From: Kushneria indalinina DSM 14324
Lineage (GTDB): Bacteria; Pseudomonadota; Gammaproteobacteria; Pseudomonadales; Halomonadaceae
Direction of reading: 5' to 3'
Length of the DNA stretch: 59,076 nt
NCBI RefSeq assembly: GCF_003385845.1
Contig: NZ_QRDJ01000012.1
Location: forward strand, 1-59,076
Part shown: positions 33,227 through 41,720 of the stretch, piece by piece
How the letters are laid out: each line of letters begins with the position of its first letter
How positions within the stretch are numbered: position 1 is the first letter of the stretch
Made by a program: the position numbers and the translations under genes
Notes under the pieces: model-generated
Told to the model about the DNA's origin: nothing
Seen by the model: only the letters and a program-made list of their open reading frames with translations
The model's database searches: none

Positions 33227-33250
33227 AGCCCGGCAAGCCGGGCTTTCTTC
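33227..33250 (+). terminator. Probable terminator
   Basis: AGCCCGG (33227-33233) with CCGGGCT (33238-33244), 4-nt loop, then TTCTTC. The tail is imperfect, so termination may be partial and let transcription reach the small membrane gene at 33269. Confidence 0.6.
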
Positions 33251-33268
33251 TAATCAAGGAACAAAACC

Positions 33269-33511
33269 ATGACCTTTATCAAAGCCTTTCGAGTCTGCCT
33301 GTTGGCTGTATTCACGGCTCTACTATTCAAGTCATCTACGCCGATCATGAGCCTGCTGGTGATCTGGTTCTGGGTGGCCATCATGTGCCTGGTGGTTAAA
33401 GACTTCGTCCGCATCCGATTCCGCGATCGAACGCTGACTTTATCGATAGGTCTTCAAAGGCAGGGCAATACTCAGTCATTGCCCTCCAGAGACGTACCAG
33501 AAAGCACCTGA
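33269..33511 (+). CDS. Small two-span membrane protein
   Basis: 80 residues: VCLLAVFTALLFKSSTPI and MSLLVIWFWVAIMCLVVKDF form two membrane helices, followed by a basic tail (RIRFRDRTLTLSIGLQRQGN). AAGGA lies 8-12 nt before ATG. It has no competing-hairpin leader of its own. No family recognised. Confidence 0.7.
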   Translation: MTFIKAFRVCLLAVFTALLFKSSTPIMSLLVIWFWVAIMCLVVKDFVRIRFRDRTLTLSIGLQRQGNTQSLPSRDVPEST

Positions 33512-33617
33512 CCTGCTGACAAGCCATTCCTATGGCTTTTACTCAATGCTGATCCGGCCACTCGGCTGACTCAGCAATAGGCTTTAAACGCCCTTCACAT
33601 AGCCGATTTTTCGGCAC

Positions 33618-33684
33618 CCTCCACCCCGACCGGGATCTACTCCCGGTTGGGGGAGCTCCCGGTCGTCATTATGAGATTTTGACG
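33618..33684 (+). promoter_or_regulatory. Competing-hairpin leader before ardC
   Basis: Hairpin CCCCGACCGGGA (33624-33635) with TCCCGGTTGGGG (33641-33652; one G-T). CGACCGGGA (33627-33635) is fully complementary to TCCCGGTCG (33657-33665). The downstream competitor is weak: TCGTCA (33663-33668) can pair with TGACGA at the start codon. No clear ribosome site precedes ATG 33685. Confidence 0.6.
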
Positions 33685-34836
33685 ATGGCCGACATCTACC
33701 AAGCGATCACTGATCGGATTCTGGAAAGTCTCGAGCAAGGGCATCTGCCTGGTATCGGGAAACCCTGGGATCCATCGAGTCGAATGCCATTCATACCCTG
33801 CAACGCTGTCTCCGGTCGCCAGTACAGCGGCATTAACGTGCCTCTGCTTTGGGACATGGCTGACAAGTGTGGCTTTTCACAGGACCGCTGGCTGACCTTT
33901 CGCCAGGCGAAAGAGGCCGGTGGCACAGTACGCAAGGGTGAGAAAAGCACGCTTGCATGCTTCTACAAGCCCATGAAGCGCGAGATCGTCGATAACGCCG
34001 GAGAGCCCGTACTGGACGACGAGGGCAATCCCAAGGAGAAGCATTTCGCGATTCTGCGGGGTTTCAATCTTTTCAACGTTGACCAGTGTGACGGCCTTCC
34101 CGATGAGATAACGAATCCGCCGCCGGCTTCGGTTGAGGGGTTCGACAGCGTTGATGCGCTGGATGACTTCATCGACGGCTGTGGCATCAAGGTTACGCAT
34201 TCGCTGGATCGCGAACACGCGGCGTATTACCCCCGGCAGGATCGGGTACTGCTGCCCGCGAAGGAGCGGTTTCACGATGCGGACAGCTACTACAGCGTTG
34301 CACTGCATGAATTGACCCATGCGACCGGACACGAATCACGTCTGGCACGCATAGGAATTACCGATCCCGAGCCATTCGGTTCCGACCGATACGCGCTCGA
34401 GGAGCTGGTCGCGCAGCTGGGCAGTGCCTTCCTGTGCGGGCATTTCGGGATTCGCAATGAGGCATTTGACGCCGCCTACATCGCCAGCTGGATCAGCGTG
34501 ATGAAAGCGGACAAGAAAGCCATTTTCCGTGCCACTGGCGCGGCGCGTCTGGCAGCGGATTTTCTGAAGCAGTCTCATCAGGAGAACCGTGCACCGGCAT
34601 CGACCGATCAAGCACCGAAGGAAAGCGCAAAGGCTACGCCGACGCGCCGCCCCCAGGTAAACGATCAGGACATCGAGCTATTCGGGCATCTATGGCCATT
34701 GGGCAACAGCGTCAAGCTGGACTCGACGGTCGATCGCGGCACATTGCGCGCCCAGATCACACGCCTGAAGCAGATGGGCTACGTCCTCGATGCCGCAACA
34801 CAGACATGGAACCTCTCGGCTGCCGCAGCGGCCTGA
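33685..34836 (+). CDS. ardC: ArdC-like antirestriction / ssDNA-binding protein
   Basis: 383 residues. N-terminal DUF1738 ssDNA-binding domain (MADIYQAITDRILESLEQGH, NAVSGRQYSGINVPLLW, WLTFRQAKEAGGTVRKGEKS), then a zincin-like metallopeptidase domain with HELTHATGHESRL (His208, Glu209, His212; His216 follows). ArdC proteins protect incoming single-stranded DNA from restriction. A C-terminal extension of ~80 residues (IELFGHLWPLGNSVKLDSTV) has no family I know. ATG 33685 is used; an in-frame TTG at 33679 is less likely. Its leader links it to the accessory-gene regulon. Confidence 0.92.
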   Translation: MADIYQAITDRILESLEQGHLPGIGKPWDPSSRMPFIPCNAVSGRQYSGINVPLLWDMADKCGFSQDRWLTFRQAKEAGGTVRKGEKSTLACFYKPMKREIVDNAGEPVLDDEGNPKEKHFAILRGFNLFNVDQCDGLPDEITNPPPASVEGFDSVDALDDFIDGCGIKVTHSLDREHAAYYPRQDRVLLPAKERFHDADSYYSVALHELTHATGHESRLARIGITDPEPFGSDRYALEELVAQLGSAFLCGHFGIRNEAFDAAYIASWISVMKADKKAIFRATGAARLAADFLKQSHQENRAPASTDQAPKESAKATPTRRPQVNDQDIELFGHLWPLGNSVKLDSTVDRGTLRAQITRLKQMGYVLDAATQTWNLSAAAAA

Positions 34837-34857
34837 TCTTTTAACAAGGAGCACGAC

Positions 34858-35085
34858 ATGACTTCCACCTTTACTACTGCTGTTGGTCTTCTGGCACATC
34901 GCGATATGGGTTTGCAATTGCCTCTCTGCGCCTTGAAAAGCGCAGCAGGCTATTACATTGGCACTGTTCATGATGAGCATGGCCCCGTATCACGAGAGTC
35001 CGTGGAATACTTCGGGACGCAGCAACAGGCCGAAGAAGCACTGGCCAGCGGTCGCTGGACTCAGCGTTTATCATCGGGACTTTAA
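34858..35085 (+). CDS. Small conserved-type element protein
   Basis: 75 residues: LPLCALKSAAGYYIGTVHDE-HGPVSRESVEYFGTQQQAEE. The GYYIGT...GPVSRES-EYF pattern looks like a short beta sheet plus helix seen in small proteins of these elements; no name known. AAGGAG 7 nt before ATG. Follows ardC by 21 bp, so probably in the same transcript. Confidence 0.75.
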   Translation: MTSTFTTAVGLLAHRDMGLQLPLCALKSAAGYYIGTVHDEHGPVSRESVEYFGTQQQAEEALASGRWTQRLSSGL

Positions 35086-35100
35086 CCAAGGAGAGTTTCC

Positions 35101-35337
35101 ATGAAAGTAAACGTCAATCAGCTGGTCTACGACGATGCTCATCCACAGTGCACATGCCGTGTTGTTCAAAGCCAAGGGCAGCTTTACGCCATGGTTCAGT
35201 GTTTGGACATGGGCATGGACGGAGAAGAAGTTGTAGGTACCAAGCGATATTGGGGCACTTTTGAATGGGATAGTGAGGACCACATGCGAGCCATTTTGAA
35301 AAATGGCGGCAAGTGGGACGATCACGGACCCATTTAA
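35101..35337 (+). CDS. Small hypothetical protein
   Basis: 78 residues, acidic: VNQLVYDDAHPQCTCRVVQS, LYAMVQCLDMGMDGEEVVGT, RYWGTFEWDSEDHMRAI. Three cysteines, no signal peptide. AAGGAGAG lies 8 nt before ATG; 15 bp after the previous gene. No family recognised. Confidence 0.72.
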   Translation: MKVNVNQLVYDDAHPQCTCRVVQSQGQLYAMVQCLDMGMDGEEVVGTKRYWGTFEWDSEDHMRAILKNGGKWDDHGPI

Positions 35338-35371
35338 CGCTTCAAAATAAGCTCATACGCGGGATCAACCG

Positions 35372-35442
35372 ATCCATTCCTCCTGGGACGATTTCAGTCC
35401 CTCGGGGCTGTATCGTCCATCATTTCACTGATGGAGCTCCAT
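35372..35442 (+). promoter_or_regulatory. Competing-hairpin leader
   Basis: GGACGAT (35386-35392) pairs with ATCGTCC (35412-35418). The overlapping TCCATC (35416-35421) pairs with GATGGA (35430-35435), part of the ribosome site for ATG 35443. The first hairpin (35379-35405) has a two-base mismatch. Confidence 0.6.
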
Positions 35443-35724
35443 ATGGCTATGAATGATCAACTCATGGAGCCGGCGTTCTCGGCACTGACCGAGAGCCAGC
35501 TCCACACGATTGAGGATCTGCTTTCCAATGACGAATCCTCGTCGGATGAGGAACTGATCGAGTTCTTCATCTCGGAGGGCATACCCGAGGCTTCGGCGCG
35601 ACAGGCTCTGGCTTGGCGTGATCGATACCTCACGACGATCTACCTCAACGGGCACACCCCGATTCATCTCGAGCGTGACGCTTGGCGTTACGACCCGCAG
35701 GCGCATCAATTCGTGCCTGTCTGA
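35443..35724 (+). CDS. Small acidic hypothetical protein
   Basis: 93 residues: AFSALTESQLHTIEDLLSND, a run of acidic and Ser residues, LIEFFISEGIPEASARQALA, then WRDRYLTTIYLNGHTPIHLE. Helical N-terminus and a short beta end. ATG 35443 fits GGAG 6 nt upstream; ATG 35431 contains that site and is unlikely. No family recognised. Confidence 0.75.
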   Translation: MAMNDQLMEPAFSALTESQLHTIEDLLSNDESSSDEELIEFFISEGIPEASARQALAWRDRYLTTIYLNGHTPIHLERDAWRYDPQAHQFVPV

Positions 35725-35730
35725 CTGATA

Positions 35731-35797
35731 CCCAACCCCCGGGGGCGAACACTGCCCTTGGGGGTAGCTCGCCCCCTTCTTTAATGATGGAGGCAGC
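35731..35797 (+). promoter_or_regulatory. Competing-hairpin leader
   Basis: Hairpin CCCCCGGGGGC (35736-35746) with GCCCTTGGGGG (35754-35764; two G-T pairs). GGGGGCGA (35741-35748) is fully complementary to TCGCCCCC (35769-35776). The ribosome-site strand GGAGGCAGC before ATG 35798 can pair only imperfectly with GCTCGCCCC. Confidence 0.6.
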
Positions 35798-36394
35798 ATG
35801 TCGACTTCTACCCCACTCTGGCGTCTCGAAGAGGCGCCGGAGCTTTTCCTGGATGGCTATGTCGCCGATGGCGACCGCGCGGTCTTTTTGTCTCTGTGGG
35901 GGCGGGATACCGCCATTCACGAACTGATGGCCAAACTGACTTTGCCCGTCGCCGAAGGTGGATGGACCGGGATCACGCTTCAGCAGGATGGCAAGCAGGT
36001 TGCCTTACAGCTGGATCGTGAACGTTTGGCAAAACGCACAACACGGACCTATCGACAGACGCGGTTCGGCAGCCTGTTGAATCTTTGGCTGTACGATGCT
36101 CGCTGTCAGGATCCGGATCGGGCCAACCGTCAGTGTTACGCCATCTTCAACGAACGAGACCCACATCAGGACAAGAGCGCGATGCTCTGGTCGCGTCTGT
36201 GTGATCTCGCCGCGTTTCCACTGCTCGACCATTGGCAACCTACGATCGTCCAGCTGCTCCTCGAGCACGGAGCAATACGCATGCTCGATCAGGCTTCCGA
36301 GCGTCTCTCTGGCGTCTGGATCGATCTTTCGCTGGCCAGCGTTCAGGACGCCATCGGTCAGCTCATTCACTCCGGCAATCTCGCCACGCAATGA
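35798..36394 (+). CDS. Hypothetical accessory protein upstream of the methyltransferase
   Basis: 198 residues, no signal or span. WRLEEAPELFLDGYVADGDR, VFLSLWGRDTAIHELMAKL and RTTRTYRQTRFGSLLNLWLY lead to a helical C-terminus (LLDHWQPTIVQLLLEHGAIR). This kind of protein commonly precedes the DUF6094 methyltransferase in similar elements, as far as I remember, but its role is unknown. GGAGG ribosome site 6 nt upstream; 15 bp before the methyltransferase start. Confidence 0.78.
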   Translation: MSTSTPLWRLEEAPELFLDGYVADGDRAVFLSLWGRDTAIHELMAKLTLPVAEGGWTGITLQQDGKQVALQLDRERLAKRTTRTYRQTRFGSLLNLWLYDARCQDPDRANRQCYAIFNERDPHQDKSAMLWSRLCDLAAFPLLDHWQPTIVQLLLEHGAIRMLDQASERLSGVWIDLSLASVQDAIGQLIHSGNLATQ

Positions 36395-36409
36395 ACCCGG
36401 GAGGCCATC

Positions 36410-37588
36410 ATGGCTCTGATGTTTCCACGCCTGGCGCGTAACTTCGCCAAGAACGGCTACTACCCGACCGACGAGGACACGATTGATCGAGCTCTTCAGG
36501 CTTTGGGCACCTCGCATGACCAGCGGGTGCGTATTCTGGATCCGTGTGCCGGCGAAGGCCACGCGATTCTGGAAAGCGCTCACCGGCTGGGCCGGGAACG
36601 AATCGACGCCTATGGCATCGAGTACGATCTCGAGCGAGCGCGCCACATGCAAAGTCTGGTCGATGTCGGTATCCAGGCAGATCTGATGGATACCGTCATC
36701 TCACCTCGCTCGTTCGGAATGATGTTCTTCAATCCACCCTACGGCGATCTCGTCAGCGAGACCGGCGGCAGCAAAGGATATGCCGGCAAGGGCCGGCGGC
36801 GGCTGGAAAAGTTGTTCTACCAGCGCTGTGTCCATTTGCTTCAGTACGGCGGGGTCATGGTGATGATCGTGCCGCACTACGTCTTCGACGATGAACTATC
36901 GAGCTGGGTCAGCCAGCACTTCGATCGCGTTACCGCTTTCGAAGCCTCAGTCGATACCTTCAAACAGGTCGTGGTCTTTGGTGTTCGCACGAAGCGCAAT
37001 GCACTACTGGCCAACGACAGGACCAAACCGAATAGGGAGATGTTGCAGCAAATCGGACTGGGAGAGCTCAAACCCGAACCGCTGCCTTCGACCTGGTGTG
37101 ATGATCTTTATGACGTGCCGCCGGCCGCGGGCAGCGCGCCACATTGCTACCGCATGTCGATGGAGCCCGAGCAGCTGGAGCAGGAAATCGATCAGCTGGA
37201 CGGTCTTTGGTCCGACTTCAACCTTGCGTTTTGGACCGATGGGGTCACACAGCGCCGGCCACTGCGCCGGCTCTCGAGCTGGCACCTTGCGCTGTCACTG
37301 GCAGCTGGAGGTGTCTCGGGCATTGTGACCTCGAGATCGGGACGTCAGCTGGTCGTCAAGGGTGATACCTTCAAGGAAAAATCCTCGAAGATGGAGTTCA
37401 GTGAGGACGCCGATGGCAACATCACAGAGCGTCGCATCCTGACCGATCGCTTTGTGCCAGCAATCATGGCATGGGACATGACGCCGGACTCACCTGATAA
37501 AGGTCAGCTGTTCAAGATCACATCAACGCCGACGCTGGATGCGCCGGCACAACCTGAACCTGCCGACTCGGACGCCGAGACGGCATAA
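36410..37588 (+). CDS. DUF6094-type adenine-specific DNA methyltransferase
   Basis: 392 residues. The SAM-binding motif is DPCAGEG (Asp44-Gly50) and the catalytic motif FFNPPYGD (Asn108-Tyr111), placing it among N6-adenine (or related) methyltransferases; the opening LMFPRLARNFAKNGYYPTDE is characteristic of DUF6094 proteins. It may mark element DNA against host restriction. The C-terminal ~150 residues (WHLALSLAAGGVSGIVTSRS) are a family-specific extension. Directly followed by a leader and the helicase gene, its usual partner in such elements. Confidence 0.9.
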   Translation: MALMFPRLARNFAKNGYYPTDEDTIDRALQALGTSHDQRVRILDPCAGEGHAILESAHRLGRERIDAYGIEYDLERARHMQSLVDVGIQADLMDTVISPRSFGMMFFNPPYGDLVSETGGSKGYAGKGRRRLEKLFYQRCVHLLQYGGVMVMIVPHYVFDDELSSWVSQHFDRVTAFEASVDTFKQVVVFGVRTKRNALLANDRTKPNREMLQQIGLGELKPEPLPSTWCDDLYDVPPAAGSAPHCYRMSMEPEQLEQEIDQLDGLWSDFNLAFWTDGVTQRRPLRRLSSWHLALSLAAGGVSGIVTSRSGRQLVVKGDTFKEKSSKMEFSEDADGNITERRILTDRFVPAIMAWDMTPDSPDKGQLFKITSTPTLDAPAQPEPADSDAETA

Positions 37589-37595
37589 CCAACAA

Positions 37596-37680
37596 GCTCG
37601 CCTTCTGGGCGAGCCAACCCCCTACGGGCAGAACATCGCCCGTAGGGGCGTGTTCTGCCCGTTTTCTTTTGGAGATGGAC
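37596..37680 (+). promoter_or_regulatory. Terminator-like hairpin and competing-hairpin leader
   Basis: A GCTCGCC/GGCGAGC hairpin at 37596-37613 closes the methyltransferase unit. Then CCCCTACGGGC (37619-37629) pairs with GCCCGTAGGGG (37638-37648). CGGGCAGAACA (37625-37635) is fully complementary over 11 nt to TGTTCTGCCCG (37651-37661). Pairing to the ribosome site itself (GGAG, 37671-37674) is weak here. Confidence 0.65.
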
Positions 37681-39909
37681 ATGAACATGCCTTGCAAGAC
37701 ATCAGATAACGTCATCGCGCTCAACGATTTCATCGACGAGTTCGGCGATGGCCTTCTGGATACGCTCAACCAAACCCATCCCCCCGTCTATGACGGTCGA
37801 GGGGATCCGGCGCGACAGGCGGTGATGAACGCTCTGGCACGCCAGCCGTTTCCAGCACAGGCGGATGTCGTTCACGCGATCTGCGCACTGCTCCTGGATC
37901 AAAACGAGCGTGCCGGCGTGATCAACGCCGAGATGGGAACCGGCAAGACGATGATGGCGATTGCTGTCGCCGCCGTAATGGCGACCGAAGGCTATCGCCG
38001 GTCATTGATCGTCTCGCCGCCGCACCTGGTTTACAAGTGGCGGCGCGAGATCCTCGAGACGGTGCCCGAAGCTCGGGTCTGGGTGCTCAACGGCCCGGAT
38101 ACACTGGCGAAACTGCTCAAGCTGCGCGAGCAGCTGGGGCAGCCGGATGATGATGGCCGGCCCGAATTTTTCATAATGGGCCGTGTACGAATGCGGATGG
38201 GGTTTCACTGGATCCCGGTGGCCACCCCAAAACGCACGCTTTCCGGTCGCTTCGCGGCGTGCCCGGATTGTGGTCGGATAATCCAAGACAATGACAATGA
38301 ACCCATCCGGTTCGAGTTGTTTCAGCAGACTGAACGTCAGCAGCGATGTGCGGGATGTGATGGCCAGCTCTGGACGCTCATACGACAGCGGCCGCCCAAA
38401 GGGGATGCCCGCCGTCGTTCGGTGCTCAAAGCTTTGCAGCGCATTCCAACCATCGGAAAGGTGACGTCCGAGAAGCTGGTCAGTCAGTTCGGGGAGGAAT
38501 TTCTCTCTTCGATGCTGGCCGATAACGTGCACGAGTTCATCAATCTGATGGACGAAAACGGCGATCTGGTATTCAACGATCGGCAAGCCAATCGAATGGA
38601 ACGGGCGATGGCCAACATCGAGTTCGGCTTCGGCGAGGGAGGTTTCCAGCCGAGCGAGTTCATCAAGCGCTATCTACCCGATCATTACTTTGACCTGCTG
38701 ATTCCTGATGAGGGGCATGAGTACAAGAACGCTGGGTCGGCTCAGGGCCAGGCCATGGGCGTACTGGCAGCGAAGGCACGCAAGACGCTGTTGCTGACCG
38801 GTACGCTGATGGGCGGCTACGCCGACGACCTATTCTATCTGCTCTTCCGGATCCTGACGCCGGTGATGATCGAGGACGGCTACCGTCCCCAGCGCAATTC
38901 TCTGGGCGCGGCGTCCATGGCCTTCATGCGCGAGCACGGTGTTCTCAAGGACATTTACTCGGAGCGCGAGGGTGCTGGACACAAGACGGCGAAAGGTCGG
39001 AAAACCTCGGTGCGCACGGTAAAGGCACCGGGTTTCGGTCCCAAGGGCATACTGCGCTACGTGTTGCCCTTCACGGTCTTTCTCAAGCTCAAGGACATCG
39101 GTGGCGATGTACTGCCATCGTATGACGAGGAGTTCGTGGAAGTACCCATGTCGTCTGATCAGGCCAATGCCTATAACAAGCTCTCTGGAGAGCTGACGAA
39201 GGCGCTCAAGGAAGCGCTTGCACGCAAGGACACTACCCTGCTGGGTGTGGTGCTCAATGTGCTGCTGGCGTGGCCTGATTGCTGTTTTCGGCCCGAAACG
39301 GTCAAGCACCCGCGTTCACGGAAGTTGATCAGTTTCGCGAAGTCGATCTTCGACGAAGCCGAAACGATGCCGAAGGAAGACGAAGTGGTCGAGCTATGCC
39401 GGTCGGAGAAGTCCCAAGGCCGCAAGGTGCTGGTCTACTCCACCTACACTGGCAAGCGCGACACAACAAGTCGCCTGAAGCGTGTACTTGAGCAATCGGG
39501 GCTGAAAGTGGCCGTGCTGCGCTCAAGCGTCGACACCAGCCGGCGTGAAGACTGGATCGCGGATCAGGTCGAAAAGGGGATCGATGTGCTGATCACCAAT
39601 CCGGAGCTGGTAAAGACCGGGCTGGACCTTCTCGACTTCCCGACGATCGCGTTCATGCAGACCGGCTGGAATGTCTACACGCTCCAGCAGGCTGCGCGAA
39701 GGTCTTGGCGTATCGGTCAGCACCAAGCGGTGCGAGTGAAGTTTTTCGGCTATGCCGAGACCTCACAGATCGCCTGCCTGAGACTGATGGCCAGCAAGAT
39801 AGCTGTGGCGCAGAGCACGTCCGGGGACATCCCCGAGTCGGGGCTGGATGCGCTTAACAGCGATGGCGAGTCAGTCGAAATGGAGCTGGCTCGCCAGCTG
39901 GTTGCCTGA
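37681..39909 (+). CDS. SNF2/DEAD-type helicase with internal zinc-finger region
   Basis: 742 residues. Motif I GTGKT (86-90), motif II DEGH (343-346), motif III-like LLTGTLMGG and motif VI QAARRSWRIGQ (670-680) define an SF2 helicase of SNF2 type, an ATP-driven DNA translocase. An insert at about 195-225 has CPDCG...CAGC cysteine pairs (likely zinc binding), and IPTIGKVTSEKL looks like a helix-hairpin-helix. It pairs with the methyltransferase upstream. ATG 37681 with GGAG 6 nt upstream; the longer frame from 37669 contains that site. A terminator follows. Confidence 0.92.
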   Translation: MNMPCKTSDNVIALNDFIDEFGDGLLDTLNQTHPPVYDGRGDPARQAVMNALARQPFPAQADVVHAICALLLDQNERAGVINAEMGTGKTMMAIAVAAVMATEGYRRSLIVSPPHLVYKWRREILETVPEARVWVLNGPDTLAKLLKLREQLGQPDDDGRPEFFIMGRVRMRMGFHWIPVATPKRTLSGRFAACPDCGRIIQDNDNEPIRFELFQQTERQQRCAGCDGQLWTLIRQRPPKGDARRRSVLKALQRIPTIGKVTSEKLVSQFGEEFLSSMLADNVHEFINLMDENGDLVFNDRQANRMERAMANIEFGFGEGGFQPSEFIKRYLPDHYFDLLIPDEGHEYKNAGSAQGQAMGVLAAKARKTLLLTGTLMGGYADDLFYLLFRILTPVMIEDGYRPQRNSLGAASMAFMREHGVLKDIYSEREGAGHKTAKGRKTSVRTVKAPGFGPKGILRYVLPFTVFLKLKDIGGDVLPSYDEEFVEVPMSSDQANAYNKLSGELTKALKEALARKDTTLLGVVLNVLLAWPDCCFRPETVKHPRSRKLISFAKSIFDEAETMPKEDEVVELCRSEKSQGRKVLVYSTYTGKRDTTSRLKRVLEQSGLKVAVLRSSVDTSRREDWIADQVEKGIDVLITNPELVKTGLDLLDFPTIAFMQTGWNVYTLQQAARRSWRIGQHQAVRVKFFGYAETSQIACLRLMASKIAVAQSTSGDIPESGLDALNSDGESVEMELARQLVA

Positions 39910-39930
39910 TGCTCACATTCACTTCAAACA

Positions 39931-39955
39931 AACCCCTCTTCGGAGGGGTTTTTTA
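39931..39955 (+). terminator. Rho-independent terminator after the helicase
   Basis: AACCCCTC (39931-39938), loop TTCG, GAGGGGTT (39943-39950), then TTTTA. It marks the end of the accessory backbone; the cargo region begins after it. Confidence 0.92.
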
Positions 39956-40017
39956 TTGATGCATGAAGCGTTCTAATCGGAAGATGCATAATCCTTAATC
40001 TACTGGGTGATTAAAAA

Positions 40018-40545
40018 GTGAACAGCAACCAGCTCAATCGACCAAAACCTGTACGACGTAAAGTTTTTGTCAGTTATCACCATGGAAACGATCAGGACTA
40101 CTACGACACCTTGTCAGAGAATATGGATGATCGTTTGGAGCTATTCACTGATAACTCGCTGGAAAGGGAAGTCGACAGCGCTGACCACTCATACATCATG
40201 CGACGGATCCGAGAGAACCATCTTCATGGCAGCTCCTGCACTTTGGTTCTTTGCGGCGCGGATACGTGGCAGAGAAAGTATGTTGATTGGGAAATCGAGG
40301 CTTCACTCGTCCAAGAAATGGGATTGGTCGGTATTTGGCTTCCGTCACTTCCTCTTGAATTAAATGGAGGGACAGCAAAGCCCGCCCGTCTTCAGGACAA
40401 CATTGATAGTGGATATGCTGTCTGGGTGAACTGGCATGATATCGAACAGGACCCAAGCGCTTTAAGGGATGCTATAGAAAGAGCAAACAATGCGCCGCAA
40501 AAACTGATCGATAATTCTCGCAAGCGACAAGGCCGTAACTTATGA
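40018..40545 (+). CDS. TIR-like (DUF1863, ThsB-type) protein
   Basis: 175 residues. VRRKVFVSYHHGNDQDYYDT opens a TIR-like fold of the MTH538/DUF1863 type, the domain of ThsB in Thoeris anti-phage systems. SYIMRRIRENHLHGSSCTLV-LCGADTWQRKYVDWEIEASL carries the conserved Trp and the presumed catalytic Glu92. Such proteins sense infection and turn NAD+ into a cyclic ADP-ribose-type signal. GTG start at 40018; no clear ribosome site. Its stop overlaps the next ATG (ATGA). First gene of a three-gene operon. Confidence 0.83.
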   Translation: MNSNQLNRPKPVRRKVFVSYHHGNDQDYYDTLSENMDDRLELFTDNSLEREVDSADHSYIMRRIRENHLHGSSCTLVLCGADTWQRKYVDWEIEASLVQEMGLVGIWLPSLPLELNGGTAKPARLQDNIDSGYAVWVNWHDIEQDPSALRDAIERANNAPQKLIDNSRKRQGRNL

Positions 40546-41720
40546 GCTCAGTAGCTGCCACAACCTGTCGCTCCCCAATCAGGGATATTCTTCGTATACA
40601 CGTTGTGTGGGCAAACGGATCCGAAAATGGCGAACACATTGCGGAGTTAATATCGAAGCATTTCGATGGCATCGGCATGGAGCGGGACGGCGTTGCCTAC
40701 AGGGTGCCAGTACGTTTTGCCAGCGCCCCATGGGATGAGACATCGCCGCTACCTGCCGATATCGATCTTGGCCGTGCTGTGCATAATGCAATTGTCCTTC
40801 TACATGACGATGTCATGAATGACGAGGCTGACGCTTGGGACGGCTATATTCAGCGAACAAGACAGGCCATTGCCAAGCGTGAAAATGCCGATTTCGTGAT
40901 CCCATTCGGAAGTCCTGCCGGCGATCCGCCACTTCCATCTGACGCGGCAGCCAGCATTCAGTACACGTATAGAAAAGGCTGGAAGAAAAAAATATCAAGC
41001 GATGCTCAAGACAGTCGGCTACTTCTTCATACGCTTTATCAGATCCGCCGCCAACTGGCATTAATTGAAGGCAGGGATGGACAGGAAAAAATTTTTGTCA
41101 GCCATGCCAAGGTTGATGGAGATGCAACGGCTACGTCGATCGTGGATTTTGTGAACGACAGAAACCAGGACGTCCCCCTTCACACTTTTTATGATGCCAA
41201 GGAGCTAAATCCCGGGGAAGACTACAGCGAGCGCTTTTCCAGAGAGATTGAAACCGGCACTCTGCTCGCGGTGGTCTCAGACGCTTACGATTCCAGACCC
41301 TGGTGTGTCTTCGAACTTACGGCAGCCAAACGCCAGTTACGCCCCATCGTTCTCGCTGACGTTGGTCAACGCCGGACCAGCCGCACGTATCCATACGGTG
41401 CAAATTTGCCAAAGGTCAGGATTTTTCCGGAACCGGGCAAAACTCATTGGGTCGAGCCGCTATTGGTTGAAGCGCTATCAGAAGGGTTGCGATGCGATCT
41501 TTTTGAGCGGCAGGCCGCTCGCATTGTTGATGGTCATACCGAGGCGCTTATGCTCCCCAGACCACCGGAACTCTTCGACGTCATCGATGCTGAAACACTA
41601 CCGGCTTTGATTGTCTATCCTGATCCGCCTCTCGGTGCAATCGAAGAAGAACTGCTATTGAAAGCCCTTAAAGGGGTGTCACCTGAAACAAGGGTATCGA
41701 CACTTGGTGAGCAGTCATGA
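40542..41720 (+). CDS. TIR-domain protein with a second, N-terminal TIR-like region
   Basis: 392 residues. Residues ~183-320 form a classic TIR domain: EKIFVSHAKVDGDATATSIV, FYDAKELNPGEDYSERFSRE and LAVVSDAYDSRPWCVFELTA, where W-C-x-x-E-L holds the NADase glutamate Glu258. Residues ~15-120 (RIHVVWANGSENGEHIAELI, AVHNAIVLLHDDVMND) look like a diverged TIR-like domain without that motif. A C-terminal ~70-residue region (LPRPPELFDVIDAETLPALI) is unassigned. It overlaps both neighbours by 4 bp. An NADase effector or signal-making role is likely; not proven. Confidence 0.83.
   Translation: MSSVAATTCRSPIRDILRIHVVWANGSENGEHIAELISKHFDGIGMERDGVAYRVPVRFASAPWDETSPLPADIDLGRAVHNAIVLLHDDVMNDEADAWDGYIQRTRQAIAKRENADFVIPFGSPAGDPPLPSDAAASIQYTYRKGWKKKISSDAQDSRLLLHTLYQIRRQLALIEGRDGQEKIFVSHAKVDGDATATSIVDFVNDRNQDVPLHTFYDAKELNPGEDYSERFSREIETGTLLAVVSDAYDSRPWCVFELTAAKRQLRPIVLADVGQRRTSRTYPYGANLPKVRIFPEPGKTHWVEPLLVEALSEGLRCDLFERQAARIVDGHTEALMLPRPPELFDVIDAETLPALIVYPDPPLGAIEEELLLKALKGVSPETRVSTLGEQS

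Noticed and set aside
33211-33399. 62-residue frame overlapping the small membrane gene
   Set aside because: Starts before the terminator hairpin and shares most of its length with 33269-33511, which has the better start and clear membrane spans.
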